A stretch of 46,743 nt of DNA. Origin: Spirochaetota bacterium. Lineage in GTDB: Bacteria > Spirochaetota > UBA4802 > UBA5368. The stretch spans positions 1 to 46,743 of the forward strand of contig SCSX01000049.1 of NCBI GenBank assembly GCA_004297825.1, written 5' to 3'. Shown here piece after piece: positions 7,803 to 16,682 of this stretch. Below the pieces are notes generated by a model. The model was given only the letters and a program-made list of their open reading frames with translations, was not told where the DNA came from and searched no databases. How positions within the stretch are numbered: position 1 is the stretch's first letter; each line of letters begins with the position of its first letter. Both the position numbers and the translations under genes were made by a program.

Positions 7803-10454
7803 TTATGCGGCACTCGTGAGGTCGTTCAGGAACCGTTTAATGATCCTGTCCGGATCGTATTCCTTCGCGCGCTTCAACGATTCCTTTTTGAACGACGCGC
7901 GCAGCTTCCTGTCTTTCAGGAACTCGAGTATCCGCGCCGCCATTTCCCCCTTCGTCTTGACGAGGTATCCGTTTATCCCGTCGACGATGATGTCCTTGGG
8001 ACCCTTGGTCTTGTAGGCGACCACCGGGAGCCCGCACGAGAGCGCTTCTAAAACCACGCACCCGAAGGTGTCGAAGCGCGAGGGCAGGAGCAGCATATCG
8101 GCCGCGGAATATACCTCGGGGAGCTTCGCGTGATCGACCCATCCCAGGAACACGGCGTCGGGCATGGCGCGCTTGAGCGCCGCCTCCGCGGGTCCCATCC
8201 CCGCGACGACCAGTTTCACATCCGGATACGCGGTCCTTACCTTTTCCATGACGGCCGGCAGTTCCATCACGCCCTTTTCTTCCGATATCCTTCCCGCGAA
8301 CAGGAGCACGGGCGCGTCTCCGTATACCCCGAACAGGTTCTTCCTGTCCGCGTCCACGGGACGGAACTCCTTCTCCGCCCAGTGCGCGGTGAGGAAGACC
8401 CGCGCCGGGTCGAATCCCATGGCGCCCCCCGTGAGCCACTTATGCTGGTCCGTGTTGAGCACGAAGAGCCCGTCGAACGCCTTGTAATAGGTCCGGAGCA
8501 GCCGGCGCAGGCGGTCCTTGTTGAGCTCGTCGAAATTGAGCACCTTGTCCGCGAACATCATCCAGTCGGTGTGCACGTAAAAATGCGCGGGAACCGAGTA
8601 CGCGTATTTCAGGTAGAGCACCACCATGCCCATGGGCCCCTCGGTCGAACAGATGATCCTGCTGTATTCCCCCTCCTTGAACAGCCTGTGGATGTGCAGC
8701 AGGTTGGGAATCCTGACCGGCTGCTGTTCGTAGAACGGCATGGTGAGTTCCGATACGGGCGGCACCACGATGAGGTGATCCCCCGACTTAAGCGTACTGC
8801 TTGCGACCAGGAAATCGATGGGCAGGTCCTTCCTGCGCACCTCGTCCAGCATCGACGTGAGCACCATGGCCACGCCGTTGGAGTCTTCCAGGGTATCGGT
8901 GAGCCACAGGGTTCGCTCGGGATGGCGCAGCGTTCCGTAACGCTCGGCGAATTCTCCCAGCAGGGGCCTGGACTTGTACATGACCCGCGCGCTGGCAAAA
9001 TAGGCGGCCGCGATGACCGAGGACGCGAGAAACGGAAAGGAGAGCCCGTCAAACAGCTCGGCGAGGTTCACCGTGCTCATCTTCCCGGCGCGCTCGGGCT
9101 CGAAATGCTCGAAGAGGCTCCGCATGTGGCTGGGAAGCTCGAAGCGCTCCATGATCTGGTCGACCTTGAGCGTGCCGAAATCGTTGTCCTTGTAGAGCTG
9201 GTCAAGCTTCGCCCCGAGGCGTGAAAACAGGAGGCGCTCCAGGCTGTCGTAGATCGCGTGCGTGGCGCGCTCAACTTTTTGCAGCGAGCCCGCGGGGTCG
9301 GCCCTGCGCGCCTCGGCGATCGTGGACGCCTCCTGGAACACCTCGCGGTACGCCTTGGGAACGACGAAGCGCTTCCCGAAGCCCGGGACCTTGCCGCTGA
9401 AACAGTCGTGGAATATTTTCAGGAAATTGATCGTATGTTTGTGCCGCCTGATCTCCGAAAAGGCGTTGGTCGCGATGAACGAGAGGAGCTTGTCCCGGGT
9501 CTCGCCCTTGTGCAGCAGGATATGCAGCATTCCCGGGTCCTCCATCTTGAGCCCTATCTGGCAGAAATAATCCAGGAAGGTTATCGCCATCTTTTCGCTG
9601 TCGTTATGCGACCCGAACGGCGCCATGTCTCCCCTGCGAATCGCCTCGAGCGCCAGCGCGGAGCGCACGATATTCGTCCCATGGTTCATCTCCGGGACGT
9701 GCAGCCGGACGCCGGTCTGCCCCGTGAAAATACCCATGTGGCTGTCCGAGCCCCCCGCCATGGCTTTTAAATACGGCCTGGAGCAATACGTGCCGGGTGG
9801 TATTCCGAATTTTCTCGCGAGCGATTCGATCTTTTCCGGGGTGAGCGATTCGATCCATTCCCTGACCAGCATGTTCTGCCATGAATCGCGCTGGCCGTTA
9901 ATCACTTCGAAGCGCTCGAACATGAGCGACATCTTGTCGAAAAATTCAAGGGGCGGCCCCCCCGACGATTTGTAGTGGTAGAGCGGATGCGCCCAGATGG
10001 TCGGAATATCGTGCTCCAGGGTATATTCCTGGAAGCGGTAAATATCGGACCGGAGCTTCAGGAGCTTCCTTTCCTGTTCGGGTATGAATCCGTACGCGAG
10101 GACGTGTATGCCTATTTTGTAATCGGGCACCATGCAGCTGAATTCCGCACCCACGAGCACGTCGATGCCTTTTTCGAGAAGCTGCCAGCAGGAGCGCGCG
10201 TTGTTGTGGTTGGTGACGGTGAACACATCGCAGCCGTTGCCCCGCAGCACCTTGATCAGTTGATCGGTCTCAAGCCATGTTTCGGGAACGCCCAGCATTC
10301 TTCCGAGAAGCTCGTCCGGAACGTCGCTGTTCCTGTCGTGGCAGTGGAGGTCCATCACCAGGCATTCCTTCTCAGGAAAGCGCCGCTTCTGGCCCTCCAG
10401 GAATTCGTCGAGCGTCCGCATCACTTCATTTTTGAAAGCCTGTCCCGAATTCAT
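7803..10454 (-). CDS. PHP-domain phosphoesterase fused to a GT4 glycosyltransferase
   Basis: Large cytoplasmic two-enzyme protein, 883 residues from ATG 10454 (GAGGAA upstream; a longer start at 10505 has no ribosome site). The N-terminal part is a PHP-type metal phosphoesterase with the full motif set: DLHCHDRNSD (about 35-44), VTNHNN, VGAEFS, HVLAYG, WAHPLYH and GGSDSHMG. A helical linker of about 200 residues follows. The C-terminal part is a GT-B family 4 glycosyltransferase: an RISEEKGV-type donor-site segment, the FLGW turn and the EALSCGLPVVAY motif with the nucleotide-sugar-binding Glu. The order OlsB-like, hydrolase, this gene, then GH13 suggests lipid or glycan work. The two activities might act in sequence on one substrate, such as lipid phosphate removal followed by glycosylation of diacylglycerol; this is inference. 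Confidence 0.85.
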   Translation of the reverse strand: MNSGQAFKNEVMRTLDEFLEGQKRRFPEKECLVMDLHCHDRNSDVPDELLGRMLGVPETWLETDQLIKVLRGNGCDVFTVTNHNNARSCWQLLEKGIDVLVGAEFSCMVPDYKIGIHVLAYGFIPEQERKLLKLRSDIYRFQEYTLEHDIPTIWAHPLYHYKSSGGPPLEFFDKMSLMFERFEVINGQRDSWQNMLVREWIESLTPEKIESLARKFGIPPGTYCSRPYLKAMAGGSDSHMGIFTGQTGVRLHVPEMNHGTNIVRSALALEAIRRGDMAPFGSHNDSEKMAITFLDYFCQIGLKMEDPGMLHILLHKGETRDKLLSFIATNAFSEIRRHKHTINFLKIFHDCFSGKVPGFGKRFVVPKAYREVFQEASTIAEARRADPAGSLQKVERATHAIYDSLERLLFSRLGAKLDQLYKDNDFGTLKVDQIMERFELPSHMRSLFEHFEPERAGKMSTVNLAELFDGLSFPFLASSVIAAAYFASARVMYKSRPLLGEFAERYGTLRHPERTLWLTDTLEDSNGVAMVLTSMLDEVRRKDLPIDFLVASSTLKSGDHLIVVPPVSELTMPFYEQQPVRIPNLLHIHRLFKEGEYSRIICSTEGPMGMVVLYLKYAYSVPAHFYVHTDWMMFADKVLNFDELNKDRLRRLLRTYYKAFDGLFVLNTDQHKWLTGGAMGFDPARVFLTAHWAEKEFRPVDADRKNLFGVYGDAPVLLFAGRISEEKGVMELPAVMEKVRTAYPDVKLVVAGMGPAEAALKRAMPDAVFLGWVDHAKLPEVYSAADMLLLPSRFDTFGCVVLEALSCGLPVVAYKTKGPKDIIVDGINGYLVKTKGEMAARILEFLKDRKLRASFKKESLKRAKEYDPDRIIKRFLNDLTSAA

Positions 10455-10595
10455 GCCCGTTCCTCGCTTGATCATGATTGCCGGCCCATGGGGCGGCCCG
10501 CTCATTTGCCTCGATAGAGCAACGCTGTAATGATATTCGGATTAAGAATTTGTTAGTTTTCGGTTAATTTTTCCGCGGAGGGGTAACCCGGCCGT

Positions 10596-11642
10596 TCAGG
10601 CCGCTGTTTTCGTCCCCGATGCATATTTAAAGAAGAAGCCGAACACCCGCGCGAGGCGGAACGCCTCTTTGAGCGCATCGGCCCCCAGCGAAACGTCGCC
10701 ATGGCTGATAAGGGGCGTAATGAGGAGCCTGGACCGGACGCGGTGCTCCGCGAGGCTTTCTTTCAGCAATTGCGATTCTTCGGGGGGGATGACATTGTCC
10801 CCCGCCCCGTGTATCAGCGCCACCGATGCCTTGAGTCCCTTCAGCTTGCCCACCACGGAGAGTTCGCGTAAAAGCCTTTTCACCTTGCCGGAATTTTTGA
10901 CGATCGTGTCCCACTGGACCATCCTGAATTCCGGGTCCGCGATGAGCCTGTCGAACACGATACGCTCCTCCTCGTTCAAACGCTCAAGGTGCCGGGGGAG
11001 CAACGGGGCGCCCCGCTTGAGACCGTTGTCGAGGATCGCGGTGCGCAATACGCCGGAAATCTTGCCGGCGAGGCCGGGGACGTGACCGATGAAATTGTGC
11101 AGGATGATGAGCCTGCCGTAATCATCGATATCCTGGCGTCCCAGGAGATACCGGATGGCCGAGGTTACGTTGCTGTAGCTCCCCACCACGCAAATGGAAT
11201 CGACGATGCCCGACACCTCCGGCAGCGCGGCGGCGATGATCGCCATTCCCCCGGAAAAGGACGGGGCGAACAGCGACACCCTGCCGGTGGGGCACAGCGC
11301 ACGGTCATGCGAGAGGGCCGTGATCGTACCGGCGATTCCCGAAACGGTTTTAAAGCTGATGGCGAACGCGGCGATATCGCTGTAGAACGGCGATACCACG
11401 GTATAACCGCACGCGGCGAAGGCCTTGCACACGGCGGCCATCCTGGGGTCCCTGTTCGCGAGGGCGGCCATGCCGTGCACCACGAGGATGGTCCCCTTGC
11501 TTTTCCGGGCGCCCGAAGAATAGACGAGTATATCGACGTCCTCGCCGTTGATCCGGAGCCGCAATTCGCGCGCCTGGACCTTTGACGGCTTGAAAACCTG
11601 GCTTCGCATGATGAATGAAATGCCCGCAATGAACGATCTCAT
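10596..11642 (-). CDS. Alpha/beta hydrolase
   Basis: Serine hydrolase-fold protein, 348 residues, substrate unknown. Visible elements are the oxyanion strand TILVVHGMAA, a nucleophile elbow APSFSGGMA (catalytic Ser), a late acid GAGDNVIPP (Asp) and a C-terminal SHGD histidine, so the triad looks complete. The N-terminus is mildly hydrophobic but not a clear signal peptide. It lies 55 nt after the OlsB-like gene and 141 nt before the PHP/GT4 gene, all on the minus strand. A lipase or acyl-ester hydrolase role in lipid turnover would fit, but nothing in the sequence fixes it. ATG 11642 is used; ATG 11609 is possible but has no ribosome site. Confidence 0.8.
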   Translation of the reverse strand: MRSFIAGISFIMRSQVFKPSKVQARELRLRINGEDVDILVYSSGARKSKGTILVVHGMAALANRDPRMAAVCKAFAACGYTVVSPFYSDIAAFAISFKTVSGIAGTITALSHDRALCPTGRVSLFAPSFSGGMAIIAAALPEVSGIVDSICVVGSYSNVTSAIRYLLGRQDIDDYGRLIILHNFIGHVPGLAGKISGVLRTAILDNGLKRGAPLLPRHLERLNEEERIVFDRLIADPEFRMVQWDTIVKNSGKVKRLLRELSVVGKLKGLKASVALIHGAGDNVIPPEESQLLKESLAEHRVRSRLLITPLISHGDVSLGADALKEAFRLARVFGFFFKYASGTKTAA

Positions 11643-11697
11643 ATCTAACCCCGATCTCCCGGTTTTTCGTGATGTCCCCTTAACCTTGCGCGTGCGG

Positions 11698-12570
11698 TCA
11701 CTTTATGAACCGCTCTTCCTTATATGAATTGTTGAGGTTCGAAAGGTCGAGGATGGTGAATACATCCGCGCACTTGAAATTCATATCCACCGCGGGGTCG
11801 CCGCACACGCGCGCGCCGAAGTTGAAGTAATCGAGGATGAGCCGGGGCACGAGCTTTTTCGCGGCCTCCCTTATCGACTCCGGTCCCAGGAGATCGATCA
11901 CCTTCATCGACTCTTCCAGGTTTTTCACCGCGTATTTCTTCCTGGGCTGGACCCCCAGCTCATTCGTATGGAATCCCGAGTTCAGCAGGAAGCGCTGCGC
12001 GAGGGCGATCTGCAGCGGTTCTACCGTCATGATGCTCGAGCACCCGAACACGTAGCGCGCGGCGATCTTTCCCATGTACGCGTATATCCCCTCCCAGAGC
12101 AGCCCCATCATGTTGCTCCTGCGAAATTCCTTCTTTATGCACGCCCTGCCGATCTCCAGCTTGTTTCCTTCCAATCCGGGAAGGCTTCCCAGGCTGAATT
12201 CCGTCTCGGAATAGAATTCCGTCGAGTACACGCTTGAATTCAGCCGGTAGGTTCCCACGCAGGTCCCCGAAAGCTTCTCGAACACCATGAGGTGGTCGCA
12301 CATGGTGTCGTAGCGGTCCATGTCTATGCCGAAAAGCTTCTTCCTGCCCAGGAGCTCGACGATAAAAACCTCGTGCCGGAGCTTGAGGGCCTGTTCCAGC
12401 TCAAATTCGCTTTCGGCCGTTTTTATTATATATTCGCCCTTGTCGATTACCAGGTTCACCTTGGCCTTGAAGCCCGCGAGCTGCAGCATGTAAGGCCGCG
12501 CAAAGAGGGCGCCAATACCGTTCTCGAATTTCCCGGTTCCCTGCCCGTAATTCTGCTGTGTATATTCCAT
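11698..12570 (-). CDS. OlsB-like ornithine acyltransferase / GNAT-fold acyl-ACP N-acyltransferase
   Basis: Probable enzyme transferring a 3-hydroxyacyl chain from ACP to ornithine, the first step of phosphate-free ornithine lipid synthesis. The 290-residue protein has the hallmarks of the OlsB/hemolysin-like acyltransferase family (Acetyltransf_5): LRHEVFIVE (about 66-74), DRYDTMCDHLMVFE, CVGTYRL, LEIGRACIKKEFR and LLWEGIYAYM, followed by FGCSS. An extra C-terminal region of about 60 residues, including PRLILDYFNFGARVCGDPAVD, is also common in this family. A strong ribosome site (GGAGGAG) precedes ATG 12570. OlsA, needed to finish ornithine lipid, is not in the window. Ornithine lipids replace phospholipids under phosphate starvation in several bacteria, which agrees with the Pst genes on both sides. 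Confidence 0.8.
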   Translation of the reverse strand: MEYTQQNYGQGTGKFENGIGALFARPYMLQLAGFKAKVNLVIDKGEYIIKTAESEFELEQALKLRHEVFIVELLGRKKLFGIDMDRYDTMCDHLMVFEKLSGTCVGTYRLNSSVYSTEFYSETEFSLGSLPGLEGNKLEIGRACIKKEFRRSNMMGLLWEGIYAYMGKIAARYVFGCSSIMTVEPLQIALAQRFLLNSGFHTNELGVQPRKKYAVKNLEESMKVIDLLGPESIREAAKKLVPRLILDYFNFGARVCGDPAVDMNFKCADVFTILDLSNLNNSYKEERFIK

Positions 12571-12782
12571 TGCACTCCTCCGGATCTGTATTTATCTGTC
12601 AGTCGGAAAATAGGCGTAGGGTTTAAATGAAATATGAATAACAAATGAATATTTGAAATAGTTCCCCCTCACCCATATTCATCGACCGCAACGTATTCTT
12701 CATTTTTTCTTAATCATTCCTGCATTTGTCCCGGTGACGCTGGCCCCGCAGTAGTGCCCATTTTACTTGAAAAGGAAATACT

Positions 12783-14129
12783 ATGATTAAAAACGATCCT
12801 TTCGCACGGTCGAACTGGAAGATGATCGCGGGGCTGGTTACGCTGCTCTGCCTCCTGCTCTTCAACGGATTCTTCGGCATATATTCGCTCACCGGCGCGA
12901 AACGCACCACCGCCTACTTTACAGACGCGCGCGCCGCGGCGAAAGACGTCCAGGCCCTTTTCATGAAGCAGGTGCAAACCTGGAAAAACCTGCTTCTCAG
13001 CAGGGAACATGCGGCCGATTACCGGGCGTATTATTATGAATTTTCCAAGTATACCGCGCGTATCCAGGACGTGCTCTTCAACCTCCAGATGTCCCTGGAC
13101 AAACACCCTGAAATCGAAACCATGATCAGGGAATCCAGGGATTCATACGGTGCTCTTTCGGACCGCTATGTAACCCTGATCTTCGCGATGGAGAGAAAGC
13201 AGGATTTTCTTGGCGAAGATCCCGCGGCCATCATGCAGGATCGGGAGGAGGCGGCGTTGCAGGACATGGAACGGATCGTCAAGGCGATAGACCGGCTCGC
13301 CGCGCAGGAGATTGAAAGGGCGGGCGATTTTTACCTGGTCATGGCGGCGTCGTCGCTGGGACTCGTCGTGATCGTCTTCATCTTTATGATCGTCCAGATC
13401 GTCGTCAACAACCGGAATACGCAGAGATGGATTCTCAGAATAGGGCAAAGGCTGAACAGTTACCTGCCGCCGCAGCTCGCCGGCTCCATTTTTCGCAACG
13501 ATGGACAGCTCGAGGCCGCGAACGCGAGGAAGCATGTCTCCGTGTGTTTTACCGATCTCCAGGGATTTACCGCCATGACCGAACAGCTTCCCCCCGAAAC
13601 GACATCACGTGTCCTGAACGAATACCTTTCCTCAATGACGCTTATCGCCCACGCATGGGGCGGGCTGGTCGACAAATTCATAGGGGACGGCATCATGATC
13701 GTGTTCGGGGCGCTCGACGACTACAGCGAGGCATCGCAAGCGCGCCGATGCGCGGGTATGGCGATCGAGATGCAGAATACCATGTCCATGCTCCGGGACA
13801 AGTGGACGGCGGCGCGGGTTGAATTCCCTCTTCGCCTCAGGATAGGCATTAACTCCGGCATCGCGACGGTCGGGACCTTCGGTCCGGAGGACCGGAAGGT
13901 ATACACGGCGATCGGCTCGGTCGTAAACATAGCCTCACGGCTCGAACAGATCTGTCCCGCCGACAAGATTCTGCTCAGCGAGACTACCAATAAACTGGTG
14001 GCGGACAGTATAAGGTGTCGGGAGATCGGCGAATTCAGCGTCAAGGGAATAGCCGGGGAGCTTCGCCTGTACGAGATTACCCCGGATACGTCCGCGATTT
14101 TCAAGGCGTCGCAAGTTAAGTGGAAATAG
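12783..14129 (+). CDS. Membrane class III adenylate cyclase
   Basis: Makes cyclic AMP from ATP, 448 residues. Two membrane helices (about 17-38 and 200-222) bracket an extracytoplasmic helical sensor of about 160 residues; a short linker leads to a class III catalytic domain (about 245-440). Both metal-binding aspartates are present (CFTDLQGF and FIGDGIMI). The Lys before FIGDG and the Thr in YTAIG are the usual adenine-selecting pair. The transition-state Asn and Arg lie in VVNIASRLE. All catalytic residues look intact. AAGGAAA precedes ATG 12783. It diverges from the OlsB-like gene and converges on the second pstA with only 29 nt between. The sensed signal is unknown. Confidence 0.92.
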   Translation: MIKNDPFARSNWKMIAGLVTLLCLLLFNGFFGIYSLTGAKRTTAYFTDARAAAKDVQALFMKQVQTWKNLLLSREHAADYRAYYYEFSKYTARIQDVLFNLQMSLDKHPEIETMIRESRDSYGALSDRYVTLIFAMERKQDFLGEDPAAIMQDREEAALQDMERIVKAIDRLAAQEIERAGDFYLVMAASSLGLVVIVFIFMIVQIVVNNRNTQRWILRIGQRLNSYLPPQLAGSIFRNDGQLEAANARKHVSVCFTDLQGFTAMTEQLPPETTSRVLNEYLSSMTLIAHAWGGLVDKFIGDGIMIVFGALDDYSEASQARRCAGMAIEMQNTMSMLRDKWTAARVEFPLRLRIGINSGIATVGTFGPEDRKVYTAIGSVVNIASRLEQICPADKILLSETTNKLVADSIRCREIGEFSVKGIAGELRLYEITPDTSAIFKASQVKWK

Positions 14130-14158
14130 CCGCGCGGGAAGGCATTCGACGGAAATGG

Positions 14159-15019
14159 TCAAATCCCCTTCATCTTTTTCCTGAAACGATAGCGCATAAC
14201 GAGACCCGCCAGGTTCAGCACCAGGACGAGCATTATGAGCACGATGGCGGTTCCGTACTGGAGATGGCGCGTCGCCTGGATGTGCGTGCCGGCAGTGGCC
14301 ATCACATATATATGGTAAGGGAGCGCCATCACCTCGTCCATGACCGAGCCGGGAAGGTCCGGCGTATAAAACGTGGCCGCCGTGAACATGATGGGCGCGG
14401 TTTCCCCCGCCGCGCGTCCCAGCGAGAGCATAACGCCGGTAAGAATGCCGGGCAGCGCGCTCGGAAGCACGATCTTGTAGATCGTCTGCCACCTGGTCGC
14501 CCCAAGCGAGAGCGACGCCTCGCGGTACGTTCCCGGAACCGTGATAAGCGCCTCCTCCGTTGAGCGGATGATGACGGGAAGGTTGAGGAGACCCAGTGTG
14601 AACGATCCCGCGGCGATCGAGGTACCAAAGTTCAGGAAGGTGACGAAAAAGCTCAGCCCGAACAGGCCGAACACCACCGAGGGCACGCCTGCGAGATTGT
14701 TGATCCCCAGACGGATGATCTTCACTATGCGGGGACTCTGCGCGTACTCGGTGAGATAGATTGCCGTTACGACGCCAATGGGGATCGAAATGACCGACGC
14801 GCCGATCATGAGATAAAATGTCCCCATGATGGCCGGGAATATCCCTCCCCCCGTCATCTCGTTGGTCGGGCTCTGCGTGAGAAATTCCCACGACAGCGCG
14901 GAGAAACCCTTCTTGAAAATGAACCCGAGCATCACGATCAGGAACACTATCACGGCAAAGGAAAGACCCCTCAGGATGAGGAACATCGCGCGCTCGGTCA
15001 TAGCGGCACTGCGTTTCAT
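14159..15019 (-). CDS. pstA: Second phosphate permease PstA (orphan pair)
   Basis: ABC permease of the PstA type, 286 residues and about six membrane helices, with the ATPase-docking loop SLGATRWQTIYKIVLPSALPG, seen here as LGATRWQT, and the GRAAGETAPIMFTA segment. GGGGAG precedes ATG 15019. It follows the second pstC by 11 nt. Neither a binding protein nor an ATPase gene lies next to the pair. The pair may use PstB1/PstB2 of the first operon or genes elsewhere. Compared with the copy at 3503-4345 it is clearly diverged, so it is not a recent duplication. Confidence 0.92.
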   Translation of the reverse strand: MKRSAAMTERAMFLILRGLSFAVIVFLIVMLGFIFKKGFSALSWEFLTQSPTNEMTGGGIFPAIMGTFYLMIGASVISIPIGVVTAIYLTEYAQSPRIVKIIRLGINNLAGVPSVVFGLFGLSFFVTFLNFGTSIAAGSFTLGLLNLPVIIRSTEEALITVPGTYREASLSLGATRWQTIYKIVLPSALPGILTGVMLSLGRAAGETAPIMFTAATFYTPDLPGSVMDEVMALPYHIYVMATAGTHIQATRHLQYGTAIVLIMLVLVLNLAGLVMRYRFRKKMKGI

Positions 15020-15030
15020 GGCGATCTCCC

Positions 15031-15930
15031 CTACGATTCCTTGAACTTGTATTTATTGGACAGGTAGTCGGCGATAATGTTGAAAAACAGGGTGATAATG
15101 AAAAGAATGATGCCGATCGCGAAGAGGGCATGGTAGTGGGTGCTCCGGTACGGTGCCTCCGCCATCTCCGCCGCGATGTCCGCGGTGAGCGGCCGCGCCG
15201 GGTCGAAGGGCGACCACGGTATGATCGCCGCGCCGCCCGCCACCATGAGGACGACCATGGTCTCGCCTATCACGCGCGAAATGCCGAGTATGACGGCGGT
15301 CCAGATTCCCGAGAGGGACGCCGGGATCGTTATGTGGAATATGGTTTGCCACCGGTTCGCGCCCAGGGCGTACGACCCTTCCTTGAGCGACATGGGGACC
15401 GACGAGATCGCGTCCTCGCTGATGCTCGCGATGGTGGGCACCGCCATGAAGGCGAGCATGGCCGCGGCATTCAGGATGTTCAGGCCCGTATCAAGGCCGA
15501 ACGTCTCCTGCATCCAGGGGGCCAGCACCACCATGCCAAAAAATCCGATTACCACCGAGGGTATGGACGCGATGATCTCGACCACCGGTTTCACGATTTC
15601 CTTGACGACCGGGTGGGCGAGCTCCGCCAGGTATACGGCCAGCGCGAGCGACAGCGGCACGGCGATGAGCGAGGCGAGAATCGTCACGAACAGCGAGGCG
15701 ATGATGAGCGGGTACGCCCCGTAGCGCTCGGGCGTACTCGTAGGGTACCATGCGTCACCCAGTAAAAAATCCGACACGCTTATCGTCTTGAACAGGGGAA
15801 TTCCTTCTATAAAGAGGAAGAGCATTATCAGCAGCAGTACCACGAGGCAGCTCAACCCTACCACGAGGAATGCCCGGCTGAGTATCTTGTCGTAAAGGAT
15901 GCTGTTATGCGGTTTTGATGCGGCTTTCAT
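15031..15930 (-). CDS. pstC: Second phosphate permease PstC (orphan pair)
   Basis: PstC-type permease, 299 residues, with a cytoplasmic N-terminus, about six membrane helices, the coupling loop YALGANRWQTIFH and the segment SRVIGETMVVLMVAGG. Its extracytoplasmic N-terminal insertion (FLLGDAWYPTSTPE region) differs from the first PstC, which has SDWSPLNGKFG at the same place; this may reflect a different binding protein. It is the first gene of a two-gene pstC-pstA unit with an upstream gap of 80 nt that holds a GGATTATAATCC palindrome. No strong ribosome site is visible. Confidence 0.92.
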   Translation of the reverse strand: MKAASKPHNSILYDKILSRAFLVVGLSCLVVLLLIMLFLFIEGIPLFKTISVSDFLLGDAWYPTSTPERYGAYPLIIASLFVTILASLIAVPLSLALAVYLAELAHPVVKEIVKPVVEIIASIPSVVIGFFGMVVLAPWMQETFGLDTGLNILNAAAMLAFMAVPTIASISEDAISSVPMSLKEGSYALGANRWQTIFHITIPASLSGIWTAVILGISRVIGETMVVLMVAGGAAIIPWSPFDPARPLTADIAAEMAEAPYRSTHYHALFAIGIILFIITLFFNIIADYLSNKYKFKES

Positions 15931-15951
15931 GGCGCCTGCGCGTTCTCATCT

Positions 15952-15963
15952 GGATTATAATCC
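15952..15963. promoter_or_regulatory. Perfect 12-bp palindrome ahead of the second pstC
   Basis: GGATTATAATCC lies about 20 bases before the ATG of pstC2 and includes a TATAAT on both strands. It may be an operator or a -10 element; no matching -35 at normal spacing was found. Confidence 0.3.
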
Positions 15964-16010
15964 TTCGAGAACACAGAGCTTCGCCGGTGTAAATATTTTA
16001 TGAAGTTTTA

Positions 16011-16673
16011 TTAAAGTTGAGGTGAATTCGCCGCCATGATCGCGAGCGCCTGCCGGACGGCCTCCCCGATATCCGCGGCGCCCACGATTTCGGTCACGAG
16101 AGCGGCGCAGCGCGCCCCCCGCGAGGCGACCTCGCGAAGATTGTCCAGCTTGATCCCGCCGATCGCCACGAAGGGGATGTGCACGTTTTTCACCGCGAAG
16201 TCCAGGTACTCGAGACCCACGGGGGCGCACACATCGTCCTTGGTGAAGGTCTGGAAGAGCGGTCCCACGCCGATATAGTCGGCCCCCCGTGCGATCGCGT
16301 CGCGGGCCTGTTCCGGGGAGTGCGTGGAAAGCCCGATAATCATCTCGTCGCCCACGAGCGTCCGCACGGCCTCGATGGGCATGTCGTCCTGCCCGATATG
16401 GACCCCGTCCGCGCCCACCGCCATGGCGATATGGATGTCGTCGTTCACGATGAAGGTCGCGCCGGTCTTCGCGGTGAGGGCGCGCAGGGCGATGCACTCC
16501 TCGTATTTCCGGAGCATGCTGGGCGCCTTTTCGCGGTACTGGATGATCCGCGCACCCGCATCGAGCATCGCGCCCGCCACCTGTAGCACCGTTCTCCCGT
16601 TGGAAAATTTATCCGCCGTTATACAGTACAGCGGGTGGGAAAGCATTTTTTTCTTGGTGTCCGATATTTCCAT
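16011..16673 (-). CDS. thiE: Thiamine-phosphate synthase
   Basis: Joins HMP-pyrophosphate and thiazole phosphate to give thiamine phosphate; cytoplasmic TIM barrel of 220 residues, normal family length. Family motifs are in order: IIQYREK (pyrimidine site), FIVNDDIHIAMAVGADGVHIGQDD (diphosphate and Mg binding, seen as VNDD and HIGQDD), GVGPLF.TFTK (thiazole phosphate loop) and VAIGGI near the C-terminus. AGGCAGGA precedes ATG 16673. It starts 9 nt after the LOG-family gene, so the two are probably cotranscribed. No TPP riboswitch was recognised ahead of the pair. Confidence 0.94.
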   Translation of the reverse strand: MEISDTKKKMLSHPLYCITADKFSNGRTVLQVAGAMLDAGARIIQYREKAPSMLRKYEECIALRALTAKTGATFIVNDDIHIAMAVGADGVHIGQDDMPIEAVRTLVGDEMIIGLSTHSPEQARDAIARGADYIGVGPLFQTFTKDDVCAPVGLEYLDFAVKNVHIPFVAIGGIKLDNLREVASRGARCAALVTEIVGAADIGEAVRQALAIMAANSPQL

Positions 16674-16682
16674 GTTCCTGCC

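Noticed and set aside
13935-15131. A 398-codon minus-strand frame over the second pstA
   Set aside because: It is a shifted frame of the PstA2/PstC2 genes; the real frame has membrane helices and the coupling loop.
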